NCBI RefSeq assembly: GCF_038502225.1
Contig: NW_027196931.1
Location: 1 to 64,000 of the forward strand
Length of the DNA stretch: 64,000 nt
From: Cherax quadricarinatus
Taxonomy: Eukaryota > Arthropoda > Malacostraca > Decapoda > Parastacidae
Direction of reading: 5' to 3'
The first letter of the stretch is position 1; each line of letters begins with the position of its first letter. Both the position numbers and the translations under genes were made by a program. The notes below the pieces were generated by a model. The model was not told where the DNA came from. It worked only from the letters and a program-made list of their open reading frames with translations, and ran no database searches. This document shows, in pieces, positions 49,429 through 60,780 of the stretch.

Positions 49429-50478
49429 GGTATATCCAGTGGTGTATTTCCCATCAGGTCAGTGGACTTGTTGATAGGGAACGATATCCTTCATGCTGGT
49501 ATATGTAAAGAACCACTTGTGATTGATAATAACACTGATGATAATTATGCCATTGAAGCTTGTAGAGAGAAACCTATTTTATTTCCTCTCAGCACAATTA
49601 CTAGAGCTATGTCAAAGATACAACAACCATCCCTGTCTCCTGTTGAATTAGTTGATGACAATGATTTGGGGTTGAATATGTTCTTTAGTGACGCTCTGCG
49701 CCCAGGATCATTAACACTGACTCCCCCCGGTCATCAACCTAGTCAGGACACAACTGACGTTAAATTTCTAACTCATGATGATTTAATCAAGGATCAGTTT
49801 GTTGATCAGTCACTGGAAAGACTGAGAGATATAGCAGTTACTGAGAGTGAAGCAAAGGATCTCGATAATTGTTACTATTATAGTAACGGTGTACTGATGG
49901 AGAAAAATACATGTAAGTTGTCAGCTGATAGTGTTTCCACCACAGTCAAGCATCTCGTTGTGTTACCAGTTACATTTCGTGAACAAGCCATTGATTTTGC
50001 TCACAATAGTCCCATAGGAGGACATTTGGGTGTCAAGAAGACACTCGGTAAACTGGCAAAACATTTTACTTGGCCAAAGATGAAGGAAACGGTAGCTGAT
50101 CATGTGCGACGTTGCCACGTGTGTCAAGTGACAGGCAAGCCAGCGCACACGCCTCCACCTACACCTCTCACTATGTTCATTAGTACCAAAGTTCAGTTCA
50201 TCTGGACTAAAGATTGTTCAGACTCGTTGAAAAGGTTGAAGCATCTGCTTTCCTCTGCTCCAGTGTTGAGTCCTAATTTCAATCTTTCCATCTTTTTACA
50301 TATAGATGCGAGTTATGCAGTGGGCACTGTGCTGCTCCAACAGTCAACATCCACTGATATTCTCCATCCTATATGTTACTATTCATCTAAGCTCAAACAA
50401 CTCCAGAAAAATTATGCTCTAGCTCTTGTGGTGTCCTTTGAACATTTTGACGAGTATTTGGGCACTTCCCCATTTTAA
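49429..50478 (+). pseudogene. Gmr1-like Gypsy: protease end, integrase zinc region, RNase H piece
   Basis: A continuous frame after the RTE insertion. It begins with the protease end (VDLLIGNDIL), a linker, then the integrase HHCC region (HNSPIGGHLGVKKTLGK to RRCHVCQVTGK, about 50000-50130). At about 50170 it jumps to the RT connection/RNase H region (FIWTKDCSDSLKRLKHLLSS, FLHIDASYAVGTVLLQQ, ALALVVSFEHFDEYLGTSPF). The integrase core and RT palm are deleted. Integrase lying before RT/RNase H is the Gmr1-type order, unlike ordinary Gypsy elements. Confidence 0.7.
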
Positions 50479-52320
50479 ATTAACGTAATTTTATACCCAA
50501 ATACCTTTTGTTACTTGCTATGTCAAATTCAGTAAAGTAACTTAATCCCTCCAGCCCATATTAACTATATATACTCATGTCATGTCTAATTATTATATTT
50601 ATGTATTCACAGTATTGTTGTGTGAGGAGGAGACAAGCTGAGTGTTGAGTGGGTAGTGTCGTGTGGGCGAGGTACTGCGTGACGCAACACTGTCCTGCCG
50701 CAGAACCCCCCCCCTTCACTACACACCTTAAGCTGTTTCATACTCAGATGTTCATACTGCCTCACATTCCACAACCACTACTTAAGAGTGGAATGCAGTC
50801 TCCTCTACTATGATCGAGCCTCAACGTGCCCTCCTTGTCAGCGCTATCCTGTCTCTACACTGATGTACATAACCACGAGTATGCAGAGATACGATACTGT
50901 GTACTGCCCTAGTACTAGGGGCATATCCTAGTGACGGACGCTGTGAAATTGTAGAGGTGCTTGGCACAAGAGAGACTTTGATTAATATTTATATTAAATT
51001 GTATTGATATGAGTAATCAGAAATAATGTGAAAGACATTAATGCAACTCATAGTGTGACCGTCTGTCGTGTTAGGGGTGTTAAATCCCTGAATGGGTTAC
51101 AATGATTATTATGTATATATATAATGTATATTATCTTTTCATATAATTTTATATTGCTTATATTTGCGATAATAGCTAAATCGTAAATGTATGACTTTAT
51201 ATTATTATTTGACTGTTATATTGTTATTTTACTTATGTTGTTAGGATGTACATAATATGTGCTCAGTTCAAGTCTTGATTGTCAAACTACTGTAATTATC
51301 GCTTATCTCGTTATACTGCCGGCTTACAGGGCTGTGCTGTCACGTGGCTATCACATGATCGAGGGGGGGTGTCCTCACCTCTCGTGAAGTATTCAGTCTG
51401 CTCTAGACTCTCTTGGTGGTTGTACAGATTGTCTGTCTCATTATTCTTGTTAGTTCTGTAGAACTCTATTCACAGAACCTTGTATAGACTTAGTGATTTT
51501 CGACGTTGTACTGAGGTTGTGTGTCGCTTAGACACTCTGAGCATCTCAGGTCCTTAGCTATAGCTTCTGACCTAATTTTGTACTGGTTTCTGTGTATTGT
51601 CACAGTCGGGTTTTTCCTATGCTGAACTTAGATTCAGTAGTATGGGAGTTTTGTACCTTTTGTGGAGGATCTGCTGATGGTCCCTACTTAGTGTCGTTAT
51701 ATTATCTCCTTGATCCTGATTGTGTCGCAGTCGCTTGTTATGATCCTGATTGTGTCGCAGTCGCTTGTTATATGGCTATTGGGCTTAGCATTCTTTTCAT
51801 TGTTCAAGCAGACTGTTCTGGTTGCCAGTCGGTCAAGAAGTTAGTTTATTAGAGGACTTTGTCAGTCACTTGTTTAAGTCTAGTCGAGTCGTGAGACATA
51901 GTGAACTACTTAGAGCACTTACACGCATACACAAACTTACTTGTACATATTTGTAATATCTTATTAAATGTTAATGTACCAGACGGTACTTAAGAATTAT
52001 AAATGTGATGTGTGCTTTCAGCACGATAATATTGAACTCGAGAGATTGATTTTATTTTGATTGCTGTGATTAATTTAATTTGATAATATACCTCTAGACA
52101 ACTTAATGATTAATAAATTTATTAAATTTTAATTTCTCTAGTTAGTAGCCTACCAGTTGCAATCCTGAAGCACTATTGAATCATACTGAATTTTAATGGA
52201 TAATTGGACAAGGATACTGACTACTTGTTACGAAAACCCAGTAACAGGCTGGATGCTAGAAGGACAGTCCTTTCTAGTATTACCAGGAGATCTCTAAGCT
52301 TTTAGAATCGCGTTTTTTGT
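50479..52320 (+). other. Unclassified region, possible Gmr1-like 3' region/LTR
   Basis: No coding sequence recognised. GATCGAGGGGGGGTGTCCTC at 51358-51377 has the look of a polypurine tract followed by an LTR starting TG, and TAACA occurs near 52320. There is no second LTR in the window to prove it. A 30-bp unit starting GATCCTGATTGTGTCGCAG is repeated twice in tandem (51713-51772). Confidence 0.3.
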
Positions 52321-53526
<1,206 letters not shown>

Positions 53527-53673
53527 TTTACAAAGAGAAGAATGTTGTAACAATAGAAGCATATTCTGCACTTAGGTTTTTCTTCATTTAATTTAGACAG
53601 TCTACATTATTATTAATCACTGTGACTGTCAAGTTATTGTTTTCTAATCATTAACACATTGTGATTTTCACAG

Positions 53674-53792
53674 CCACCAAGATGGTCATGCAGAGAGATT
53701 TTACAGACTTCGAGTTCAGTTTTCTGACTTCTGATGATAGTGAGGAAATCATTAAGTTTCTGGACGAACATTTGCTACCGCGCTGTCCATCG
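53674..53792 (+). CDS. GNAT acetyltransferase copy 2, first coding exon
   Basis: This exon follows an acceptor (GTGATTTTCACAG) and has a strong start context, CCACCAAGATGG, with ATG at 53682-53684. It encodes 37 residues (MVMQRDFTDFEFSFLTSDDS, then EEIIKFLDEHLLPRC) and ends at TCG|GTAAGA, phase 0. This N-terminal strand and first helix (the 'EEIIKFL..HLLP' type) is typical of insect-type arylalkylamine N-acetyltransferases. The acceptor before it implies a non-coding upstream exon that I cannot locate. A 1-kb (TA)n tract ends 150 bp upstream. Confidence 0.78.
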
Positions 53793-53802
53793 GTAAGATA
53801 CA

Positions 53803-53905
53803 GTGTTCTCAGTATTCTCAGTGTTCTCAGTATTCTCAGTGTTCTCATTATTCTCAGTGTTCTCAGTATTCTCAGTGTTCTCAGTATTCTCAGTGTTCTC
53901 AGTAT
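53803..53905 (+). repeat. 9/18-bp minisatellite of TTCTCAG units
   Basis: About 11 units alternating TTCTCAGTG and TTCTCAGTA, beginning 11 bp after the exon donor. Each unit looks like a 3' splice-site (pyrimidines then CAG). Confidence 0.9.
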
Positions 53906-53984
53906 CAATAATTATTATGATTTGCTAATTATGTTTAAAAAATCTTTTGTGTACATCCCAGTCAAGCATTTACACGCATATATA

Positions 53985-54175
53985 CACACCTCTCTAGATT
54001 TTCTTTTGCTTTATTAATAGTTCTTGTTCCTGTTTATTTCTTCATATCTCAGAGGGGAAGAGGAACAGAATTCTTCCTCCGTGAGCCATGCGTGTCATAA
54101 GAGGTGACTGAAATGCCAGGAGCAAGGGGCTAGTAACCCCCTTCTCCTGTATACATTACTAAAGTTAAAAAGAGA
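53985..54175 (+). mobile_element. RTE 5' UTR fragment
   Basis: This segment matches the 5' UTR of the RTE family: GAAGAGGAACAGAATTCTTC, CCTCCGTGAGCCATGCGTG, GGGGCTAGTAACCCCCTTC, CTCCTGTATACATTAC. It stops where the coding region would begin. Compared with copies A and B, the ATG of the upstream ORF reads ATA and the slippery heptamer is not kept, so it comes from a diverged family. Confidence 0.75.
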
Positions 54176-54185
54176 AACTTTTGTT

Positions 54186-54470
54186 TTCGTTTGGATACGG
54201 CTGCTTTGGCCTGCCTCATGGTGAGCATGGGCTCGAATCCTTGGCTAGTCGCAGTGTTGTTATTGATCAATACCACTTGTACGTGGTCAAAGTAACATAA
54301 AATACTGCTCGTTGAGGCTAGTACACCAAACGGTCAGGAGAATGAAATTAGTTCAGAGGCACCCACTCCACCATATGTCCTCAAACCAAGGGTAACACAC
54401 CTAGTTTGGCTGGGTGCTTGGTTCTTGTAGGATTGCGTGGTCCTGTGGGTTAGAGCATCATGGTTTTTGG
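54186..54470 (+). mobile_element. tRNA-derived SINE debris
   Basis: A B-box-like GGGCTCGAATCC at 54227-54238 with tRNA-like sequence before it, then CAGTGTTGTTATTGATCAAT and TACCACTTGTACGTGG. A second tRNA-head-like piece (GCGTGGTCCTGTGGGTTAGA) ends at about 54470, where the RTE fragment begins. Two truncated SINE heads are likely. Confidence 0.5.
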
Positions 54471-54800
54471 TAATGCCACACCTCCTAATCTCCAAACTAC
54501 AGATTCTCTGCATGATGTTCTCACCACACATTGCCCTTAGACATGACATCTCCACTGCCTCCAGCCTTCTCCTTGTTGCAACATTCACAGCCCATACCTC
54601 ACACCCATACAAGAGCATTGGTGTAACTATATTCTCATACATTCCCCTCTTTGCTTCCATGGACAAAGTTCTTTGTCTCCACAGACTCCTCAGAGCACCA
54701 CTCACCTTTTTCCCCTCATCAATTCTATAATTCACCTCATCTTTCATAGACCCATCTCCTGAAACGTTTACTCACAAATATCTGAACACATTCACCTCTT
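54468..54800 (-). mobile_element. RTE-type LINE internal fragment
   Basis: Minus-strand fragment of the post-RT region: GSMKDEVNYRIDEGKKVSGA, LRSLWRQRTLSMEAKRGMY, LLYGCEVWAVNVATRRRLEA, ending at GITKN. Both ends are truncated; the 5' side meets an (ATT)n tract. It is more diverged than copies A to D. Confidence 0.75.
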
Positions 54801-54801
54801 C

Positions 54802-54802
<1 letters not shown>

Positions 54803-54880
<78 letters not shown>

Positions 54881-54896
54881 ATTATTATTATTATAT
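54803..54896. repeat. (ATT)n microsatellite
   Basis: About 31 ATT units, one interrupted by AAT. It ends about 50 bp before the acceptor of the second GNAT exon. Confidence 0.95.
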
Positions 54897-54947
54897 AAAT
54901 GTTAAACTCGTGTGATTCATTCAGCAGTTCTGTATTTTTTCTTCAAG

Positions 54948-55127
54948 AGCAAAGCCACTGGAGAGACCTCTACGAATTTATTAGGGGAGATATACATGAG
55001 AGATGTTCAGAGTTGTTTAGCATCTGGACTGTCTCTTGCTGCCCGGCACACCACCTCGAAAATTATCGTGGGAGTCTCACTCAATGAAATCTTCTCCTTA
55101 GAAGAAACACATAAAGCTACTACAATG
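54948..55127 (+). CDS. GNAT acetyltransferase copy 2, second coding exon
   Basis: A 60-codon exon after the acceptor TTTTTTCTTCAAG, ending ACAATG|GTAAGC; both borders are phase 0. It encodes SKATGETSTNLLGEIYMRDV, QSCLASGLSLAARHTTSKII and VGVSLNEIFS. The 'ASGLSLAARHTTSKIIVGVSLN' part is the central strand pair of the family, where 'eGLSlvA...giVGv.lN' is usual. The exon continues the first exon in frame and leads in frame into 62142-62294. No stops or frameshifts were seen. Confidence 0.82.
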
Positions 55128-55278
55128 GTAAGCTGTCTTTATAATATAAAAAGAGTTATTTTTATCAAGGAAGCTTTATATTCTTTTCGGAGTTGGCCTC
55201 AAAATCGTATTTAAATGAATGTGAATGGTTAATTTATCATTCCCCTCAAAATTTCGAGCGATAACTTTCATGTTAACT

Positions 55279-55280
<2 letters not shown>

Positions 55281-55357
<77 letters not shown>

Positions 55358-55377
55358 TGTGTGTATGTGTGTGTGTG
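55281..55377. repeat. (GT)n microsatellite
   Basis: About 95 bp of GT with two A interruptions near the end, inside intron 2 of copy 2. Confidence 0.95.
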
Positions 55378-55861
55378 AATAGGCCGAACTCCCTTAAAAA
55401 CTGAACTCTTCCCCCCCCAAAAAAAAAAAAATCTTAAAGATTGATATTTATTTTTGTTCACTGTCAGTGGTACAAGAATTTTGTACCAACACTTGGAACC
55501 ATCACCTAATGTAACTTATCCTAACCTAATTTCTTTAGCTAAATTCTGCTACACAGATTAATTTAAGTTTATTTTAACAACTTAAATTCAATTAATATAT
55601 TTATTGAAATGTTTAGTTTTTTATTTTTACAGGTTTATATATATAGATTCAGCCCCTAGATACGTTTTCTTTAATATGACATAATGTTTTAAAACGATTG
55701 TCAGAGGCATAAAAAGTCAGAATTCAGAATCTTTATTAATGGAATGTTTAGAAGGCTGATGGCATACTTGTGTTTATTGACATTTCTACTGTTTTAATAT
55801 GCTGCCTGGTATAAACCTTGTTAATAAATATCGACAAGTTAGTTTACAAAAACACGTAAGG
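55378..55861. other. Unclassified intron sequence
   Basis: AT-rich, without recognised features apart from short C and A homopolymers (55411-55430). Confidence 0.35.
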
Positions 55862-56430
55862 AAACACTAGGACATATTAATTAGAAAACGTTTCAATCAT
55901 GGGACTTGGATCACTTCTAACATACAGGGGTTGAAAGACAGTGTATATAGGAGGAGAGCGAGGTGTGAGTGACGCATGGTGACCTGAAGAATGCCATGAT
56001 GGGATGAGGACGGGTAGACGATGAAATCATGTGACTCCTGTGTTGTTGGGTTGGTGCTGCTTAAGTATCATGTATGCTAATGTTTTAGAAATTTTGTGGT
56101 TTCCAGTGTTACGCTGTATGGTGTCGGTGACGGCGATTAGCGAGGCTTCCAGACATCATCGGCGTCTAAAATCTTGTTCGATGAGAACGAGTTGTGCCTC
56201 ATCCCAATTCATCAAATGACCTGTGGAGTCCCTGTGGAGGACACACGTTTACCTTAAGTCGTCTGTCTCTGTTACTGGCATTTCGATGCCCGTTCAGGTG
56301 GATCGAAAGCTCTCTGCCTGTTTTGCCTACATATTTCTTGGGACAGTATCCACAAGGGATGGTGTAGATGCCCACTGTGGAAGTTAGAGCTCTTTGCATC
56401 TCCAACTCTTGTTTTCTTGAAGAATGTATC
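55862..56430 (-). mobile_element. Penelope-like element, GIY-YIG end
   Basis: Minus-strand coding end of a Penelope-like element. The GIY-YIG nuclease reads VGIYTIPCGYCPKKYVGKTG, then RELSIHLNGHRNASNRDRRL, keeping both tyrosine motifs, the KKYVGKTGR block and the HRN region, before a frameshift near 56260. The 3' UTR runs to about 55862 with CCCATGATTGAAACGTTTTC and CTTACGTGTTTTTGTAAAC. Confidence 0.8.
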
Positions 56431-56439
56431 TACATAACA

Positions 56440-57496
56440 CAAGTCTTTACACGCCTTCAGTTTCCACCTTTATTCATCGGGACTGCAGACTCAAGGCACG
56501 AGCTATCCTCAACAAACCGCCATGGAACAGCCCTCTAAGCAGTTCACAGTGCTCCCATGTGGTGATGTTGCCACGGATACTGGCCGGGCACTTGCTAAGT
56601 ATAATATATACGTTTCCACCATAAACACATCATCTATCAAAGACCTCACTATGAAACGCAGCCCCACACCTCTAACTTCCACTGCAGACGTCTACATCAT
56701 CCCCTGTGGATTCTGTCCCAAGAAATATTTTGAGGAAACATGCAGAGATCTGTCGGCCCGCCGGAGCGAGCATCGAAATGCCAGCAAAAGAGACGACTTA
56801 AGGTACGCCTGTGTCTTCCACAGAGACTCCACGGGACATTTGATGAACTGGGATGAGACAACTCGTCCTTACCGATCAAGACCTCAGACGCCCACGATGT
56901 CTAGAAGCCTCGCTAATCGCCGTCACCGACACAATAGAACGTAATACTGGAAGCTACAAAATTTCTAAACATTAGCATACATGATACTCAACCAGGGAAA
57001 GCACCACCTATCCAATAGCACAGGAGTTACATGATCCCTAAAGGAATGGTCCCGAATCTGCACAAAAAAAAAATTATTCCCTACAAAAGTAAAAGATGGG
57101 CAGGCGGTGCAAAATACCCCCAATGAAAAGATGGGGCGCCATTGGTACACTAAGAGAAAACACAATAAGTGTCCGGGGGCCAGGACTGTTCAGCAGCCTC
57201 CCACCAAGTATAAGGGGAATTACTAATAGGCCCCTGGCTGCCTTCAAGAGGGAGCTGGACAGATACTTAAAGCCGGTGGGGGATCAGTCAGGCTGTGGTT
57301 CGTACGTTGGACTACGTGCGGCCCACATTAACAGCCTGGCTAATCAGGTCTTGATCCACCGGGAGGCCTGGTCGTGGACCGGGCTGCGGTGGCGTTGATC
57401 CTCGGAATAAGTCCCAGGACCGAAACGTTTTCTAATAAATACCTCCTAGTTTTTGCTTACGTGTTTTTCTAAACCAACTTGTCCGTATCTATTACC
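56440..57496 (+). mobile_element. Penelope-like element in opposite orientation, split by a LINE
   Basis: Plus-strand copy of the same family, head to head with the one at 55862-56430. It reads GRALAKYNIYVSTINTSSIK, then ADVYIIPCGFCPKKYFEETC and RDLSARRSEHRNASKRDD. The VGETG part of the motif is altered to FEETC. Its 3' UTR is interrupted at about 57035 by a LINE piece (57036-57404). It resumes TAAGTCCCAGGACCGAAACG, GTTTTCTAATAAATACCTCC and ends near 57496. Confidence 0.75.
57036..57404 (+). mobile_element. Jockey/CR1-group LINE 3' fragment nested in Penelope UTR
   Basis: About 370 bp: GMVPNLHKKKI, GRRCKIPPMK, ISVRGPGLFSSLPPSIRGIT, NRPLAAFKRELDRYLKPVG, then the 3' UTR (GCTGTGGTTCGTACGTTGGA, ACCGGGCTGCGGTGGCGTTG). 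Penelope sequence continues on either side, so it inserted after the Penelope-like element. Confidence 0.75.
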
Positions 57497-57657
57497 AACC
57501 TGGAGGTTACCTGGAGGTTATTCAGGGGATCAACGCCCCCGCGGCCCAGTCCATGACCAGGCCTCCCGATGGATCAGGGCCTGATCAACTAGGCTGTTAC
57601 TGCTGGCCGCACGCAGTCCAACGTAAGAGCCACAGCCCAGCTGATCCTGCACTGACT

Positions 57658-58495
57658 TTAGGTATCTGTCCAGCTCTTGAAGGCAGCCAGGGGTTTATTG
57701 GCAATTCCCCTAATGCTTGATGGGAGGCTGTTGAACAGTCTTGGGCCCCGGACACTTATGGTGTTTTCCCTTAGTGTACCAATGGCGCCCCTACTTTTAA
57801 TTGGGGGAATTTTGCATCGCCTGCCCAGTCTTTTACTTTCGTAGGGAGTGATTTCTGTGTGCAGATTTGGGATCATTCCTTCCAAGATTTTCCAAGTGTA
57901 GATTATGATATATCTCTCCCTCCTGCGTTCCAACGAGTGCAAGTCAAGTGCTTCCAAGCGTTCCCAGTAGTTAAGGTGCTTGACAGAACTCATACGTGCA
58001 GTAAAGGATCTCTGTACACTCTCTAGATCTGCGATTTCACCTGCTTTGAATGGAGATGTTAATATACAGCAGTATTCCAGCCTAGAGAGAACAAGTGATT
58101 TGAAAAGGATCATCATTGGCTTGGCATCTCTCGTTTTGAACGTTCTCATTATCCATCCTATCATTTTCTTTGCACGTGCGATTGTGGCACTGTTGTGATC
58201 CTTGAAAGTGAGATCCTCAGACATTACTACTCCCAGGTTCCTTACATTATTTTTCCACTCTATTGTATGGCCAGTCTGTAGTATACTCTGTTCTAGTTAT
58301 TATCTCCTCCAGTTTTCCATAACGGAGTAGTTGGAATTTGTCCTCATTGAACATCATATTGTTTACCGTTGCCCACTGGAAAACTTTGTTTATGTCTTCT
58401 TGGAGGTTAACCGCGTCCTCAGCAGATGACAGCCTCATGCAGATCCTAGTATCGAGACTCACGAAATCGTAATGACACAATTGCAAACAAACCAT
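57658..58495 (-). pseudogene. LINE ORF2, C-terminal part
   Basis: Continuation of ORF2 after the SINE insertion: TRICMRLSSAEDAVNLQEDI, FNEDKFQLLRYGK, then after a frame change SEDLTFKDHNSATIARAKKM, LSRLEYCCILTSPFKAGEIA, LNYWERLEALDLHSLERRRE, GPRLFNSLPSSIRGIANKPL. This is the thumb and C-terminal region of the RT protein. The frame change is near 58225-58250. Confidence 0.75.
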
Positions 58496-58601
58496 ACCAC
58501 GGGCGGGATTTGAACCCGCGGACAGAGAGTCTCAAAACGCGACTGTCTGGAGTTTTGAGACTCTCTGACCACGGGTTCAAATCCCGCCCGTGGTATGGTT
58601 T
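58453..58601 (-). mobile_element. Foldback tRNA-derived SINE with 10-bp target duplication
   Basis: A 149-bp insertion in the LINE RT, bounded by ATCCTAGTAT on both sides (58443-58452 and 58602-58611). 58489-58601 is an inverted repeat: two 50-bp arms with 48 matches and a 13-bp loop. Each arm has a B-box-type GGGTTCAAATCCCGCC and a GTTTTGAGACTCTCTG stretch of a tRNA-like head. On the minus strand a 36-bp tail (GCAATTGTGTCATTACG, GATTTCGTGAGTC) follows. The flanking RT codons (TRI) are duplicated as expected. Confidence 0.8.
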
Positions 58602-59458
58602 ATCCTAGTATAGTCCGCAAAGGATGATACGGTGCTGTGATGTATATCTCTGTCTATGTCTGATATGAGGATGAGGAATAAGATGGGGGCGAGTACTGTG
58701 CCTTGTGGAACAGAGTTCTTCACTATGGCAGCCTCCGATTTAACTCTGCTGACCAGTACTCTTTGTGTTCGATTTGTTAGGAAGTTGAAGATCCATCTCC
58801 CCACTTTCTCAGTTATTCCTTTAGCACGTATTTTATGGGCTATTACACCATGATCGCAGTTGTCAAATGCTTTTGCAAAGTCTGTGTATATTACATCTGC
58901 ATTCTGATTTTCTTCCAGTGCATCCAAGGCCATATCATAGTGATCCAGTAGTTGTGAGAGGCAGAAGCGACCTGCCCTGAACCCATGTTGCCCTGGATTG
59001 TGCAGATTTTGGGAATCCAGGTAATTTGCAATCCTGCTTCTTAGCACTCTTTCAAAGATTTTTATGATGTGGGACGTCAGAGCTATTGGTCTATAGTTCT
59101 TAGCTAATGTTTTGCTGCCACCTTTATGGAGTGGGGCTATATCCGTTGTTTTAAGTGACTGTGGAATTTCACCCATGTCCAAGCTCCTCAATAGTGTACT
59201 TAGGGCACGCAAGAGGGGTTTTTTGCAGTTCTTAATGAATACAGAGTTCCACGAGTCTGGGCCCGGGGCTGAGTGCATGGGCATGTTGTCAATGGCTTTT
59301 TCGAAATCTATTGGAGTTATGGTAATGTCGGAAATCTGGCATACATTTATGGAGTTTTGAGGCTCATTCATGAAGAAATCATTTGGGTCGTCGATCCTCA
59401 GACTGATTCGTGGTTCACTAAACACAGAGTCGTACTGGGATTTCAATATTTCATTCAT
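58577..59458 (-). pseudogene. LINE ORF2, RT domain
   Basis: An open stretch of about 280 LINE codons holding the RT fingers and palm: APGPDSWNSVFIKNCKKPLL, GGSKTLAKNYRPIALTS, GQHGFRAGRFCLSQLLDHYD, DVIYTDFAKAFDNCDHGVIA, NSVPQGTVLAPILFLILISD. The second catalytic block reads SSFADY where FADD is required, so the palm lacks one Asp. The last codons (NHTTGGI) come from the SINE insertion. Upstream, ORF2 continues in another frame. Confidence 0.8.
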
Positions 59459-60118
59459 TTCCTTGTTGTCATTTGTGTAAGTCCCATCCTGTCTGAGTAA
59501 GGGCCTGATACTAGATGTGGTATTTGCCTTGTTTTTGGCATATGAAAAGAAATATTTAGAATTTCTGTCAATTTTACTAATAGCTTTAAGCTCCTCCTGT
59601 CTCTCCTGGTTCCTGTAAGAGTCATTTAACTAAAGTTCGATAGTTTCCACTTCCCTGGTTAGGGCCTCCTTTCGTGTATCAGATATTCTAGCACTCCTGA
59701 GGAGCTCAGTGACTCATCATCGTCTTCTGTAGAGGGAGCATCTTTCTCTCTCCAGATTACTCCTGCTCTTCTTCTTTCCTAGGGGAATATGCCTAGAACA
59801 TGCTTCAGCTGCCAGGAAGTTGATCCTTTCAAGGCACTGGTTTGGATCCACTTCATTTACGATATCTTCCCAAAATGTTTTGTTTAGGACATGGTTTACC
59901 TGGTCCCAGTTGATGTTCTTGTTGTTGAAGTTGTATTTTGTGAAGACACCTTCACAGGTACATACATTCTGCTGATCAGGACCCTTATGCATGTACGTCT
60001 GGACTTCGATTAGGTTGTGATCGGAATTAGTTGTTTTTGATATTCTTATGTCTCTTATCAGGTCCTCATTATTTGTGAAGATAAGGTCAAGTGTGTTTTC
60101 TAGTCTTGTTGGCTCCAC
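59459..60118 (-). pseudogene. LINE ORF2, endonuclease end and linker
   Basis: VEPTRLENTLDLIFTNNED, then TTNSDHNLIEVQTYM with the SDH catalytic pair of the endonuclease, then a linker before the RT. A one-base shift near 60130-60150, in an ACACAC stretch, separates it from the N-terminal endonuclease part. A stop (TAA near 59629) and frame changes around 59700 break the linker. Confidence 0.7.
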
Positions 60119-60119
60119 T

Positions 60120-60780
60120 ATCTGCTGGCTTAAGGTGTGTGTTTTTGCATAGGCTTAGTAGCTCATGTGTGTGTGACCTTTCATCTGCGCTACCTCCGGG
60201 GATTGCTTCAGCTATAACATTATTTGCTACATTCTTCCATTTTGTATGCCTTAGGTTGAAATCACCAAGCAGTAAAATGTTTGGGGATGGAGCTGGAAGG
60301 TTTTCCAGACAGTAATCAATTTTCAGTAGCTGTTCCTTGAACTGTTGGGAGGTTGCATGTGGTGGCTTATATACAACCACAATGACTAGGTTTTGGTTCT
60401 CGATCTTTATAGATAGAACTTCAATTTCCTCATTTGTGGTGTTCAGCAACTCTGTGCAGATGAGGGACTCCTTGACATACAGGCCAACCCATCCTTGTTG
60501 CTTGTTCATTCTGTCGCATCTGAAAAGGTTGTAACCACTTATCCATATTTCACTGTCAAAGTGATCTTCTGTGTGAGTCTCTGTGAAGGCTGCAAACATT
60601 CCATTAGACTCCTCTAGAAGTCCACTGATAAAAGATATTTTGTTGTTGGTGGATGGCTTAAGGCCCTGTATATTAGCAAATATGAACGAGGTTGTATTCT
60701 GCGTTTGTTGGGGGGATTTTGTTATTGGTATCAGTAGTTGTAATCCTGGAGGGCCATGGGTGGCCACTGGCTGCGCCTCC
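60120..60780 (-). pseudogene. LINE ORF2, endonuclease N-terminal part
   Basis: AP-endonuclease start: TTSFIFANIQGLKPSTNNKI with the first-motif Asn, FAAFTETHTEDHFDSEIWI with the catalytic Glu, GWVGLYVKESL, and ILLLGDFNLRHTKWKNVA with the catalytic Asp. These are normal for jockey/CR1-type LINEs. The frame leaves register just before the linker at about 60140. Confidence 0.75.

Noticed and set aside
51358..52320. 3' LTR of the Gmr1-like element
   Set aside because: A G-rich tract followed by TG is suggestive, but without a second LTR or target duplication it stays unproven, so it is noted only inside the unclassified region.
58489..58601. Genuine tRNA gene pair
   Set aside because: B boxes look tRNA-like, but the two arms are a single inverted repeat within a short insertion with a target duplication and no complete cloverleaf. 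A SINE origin fits better.
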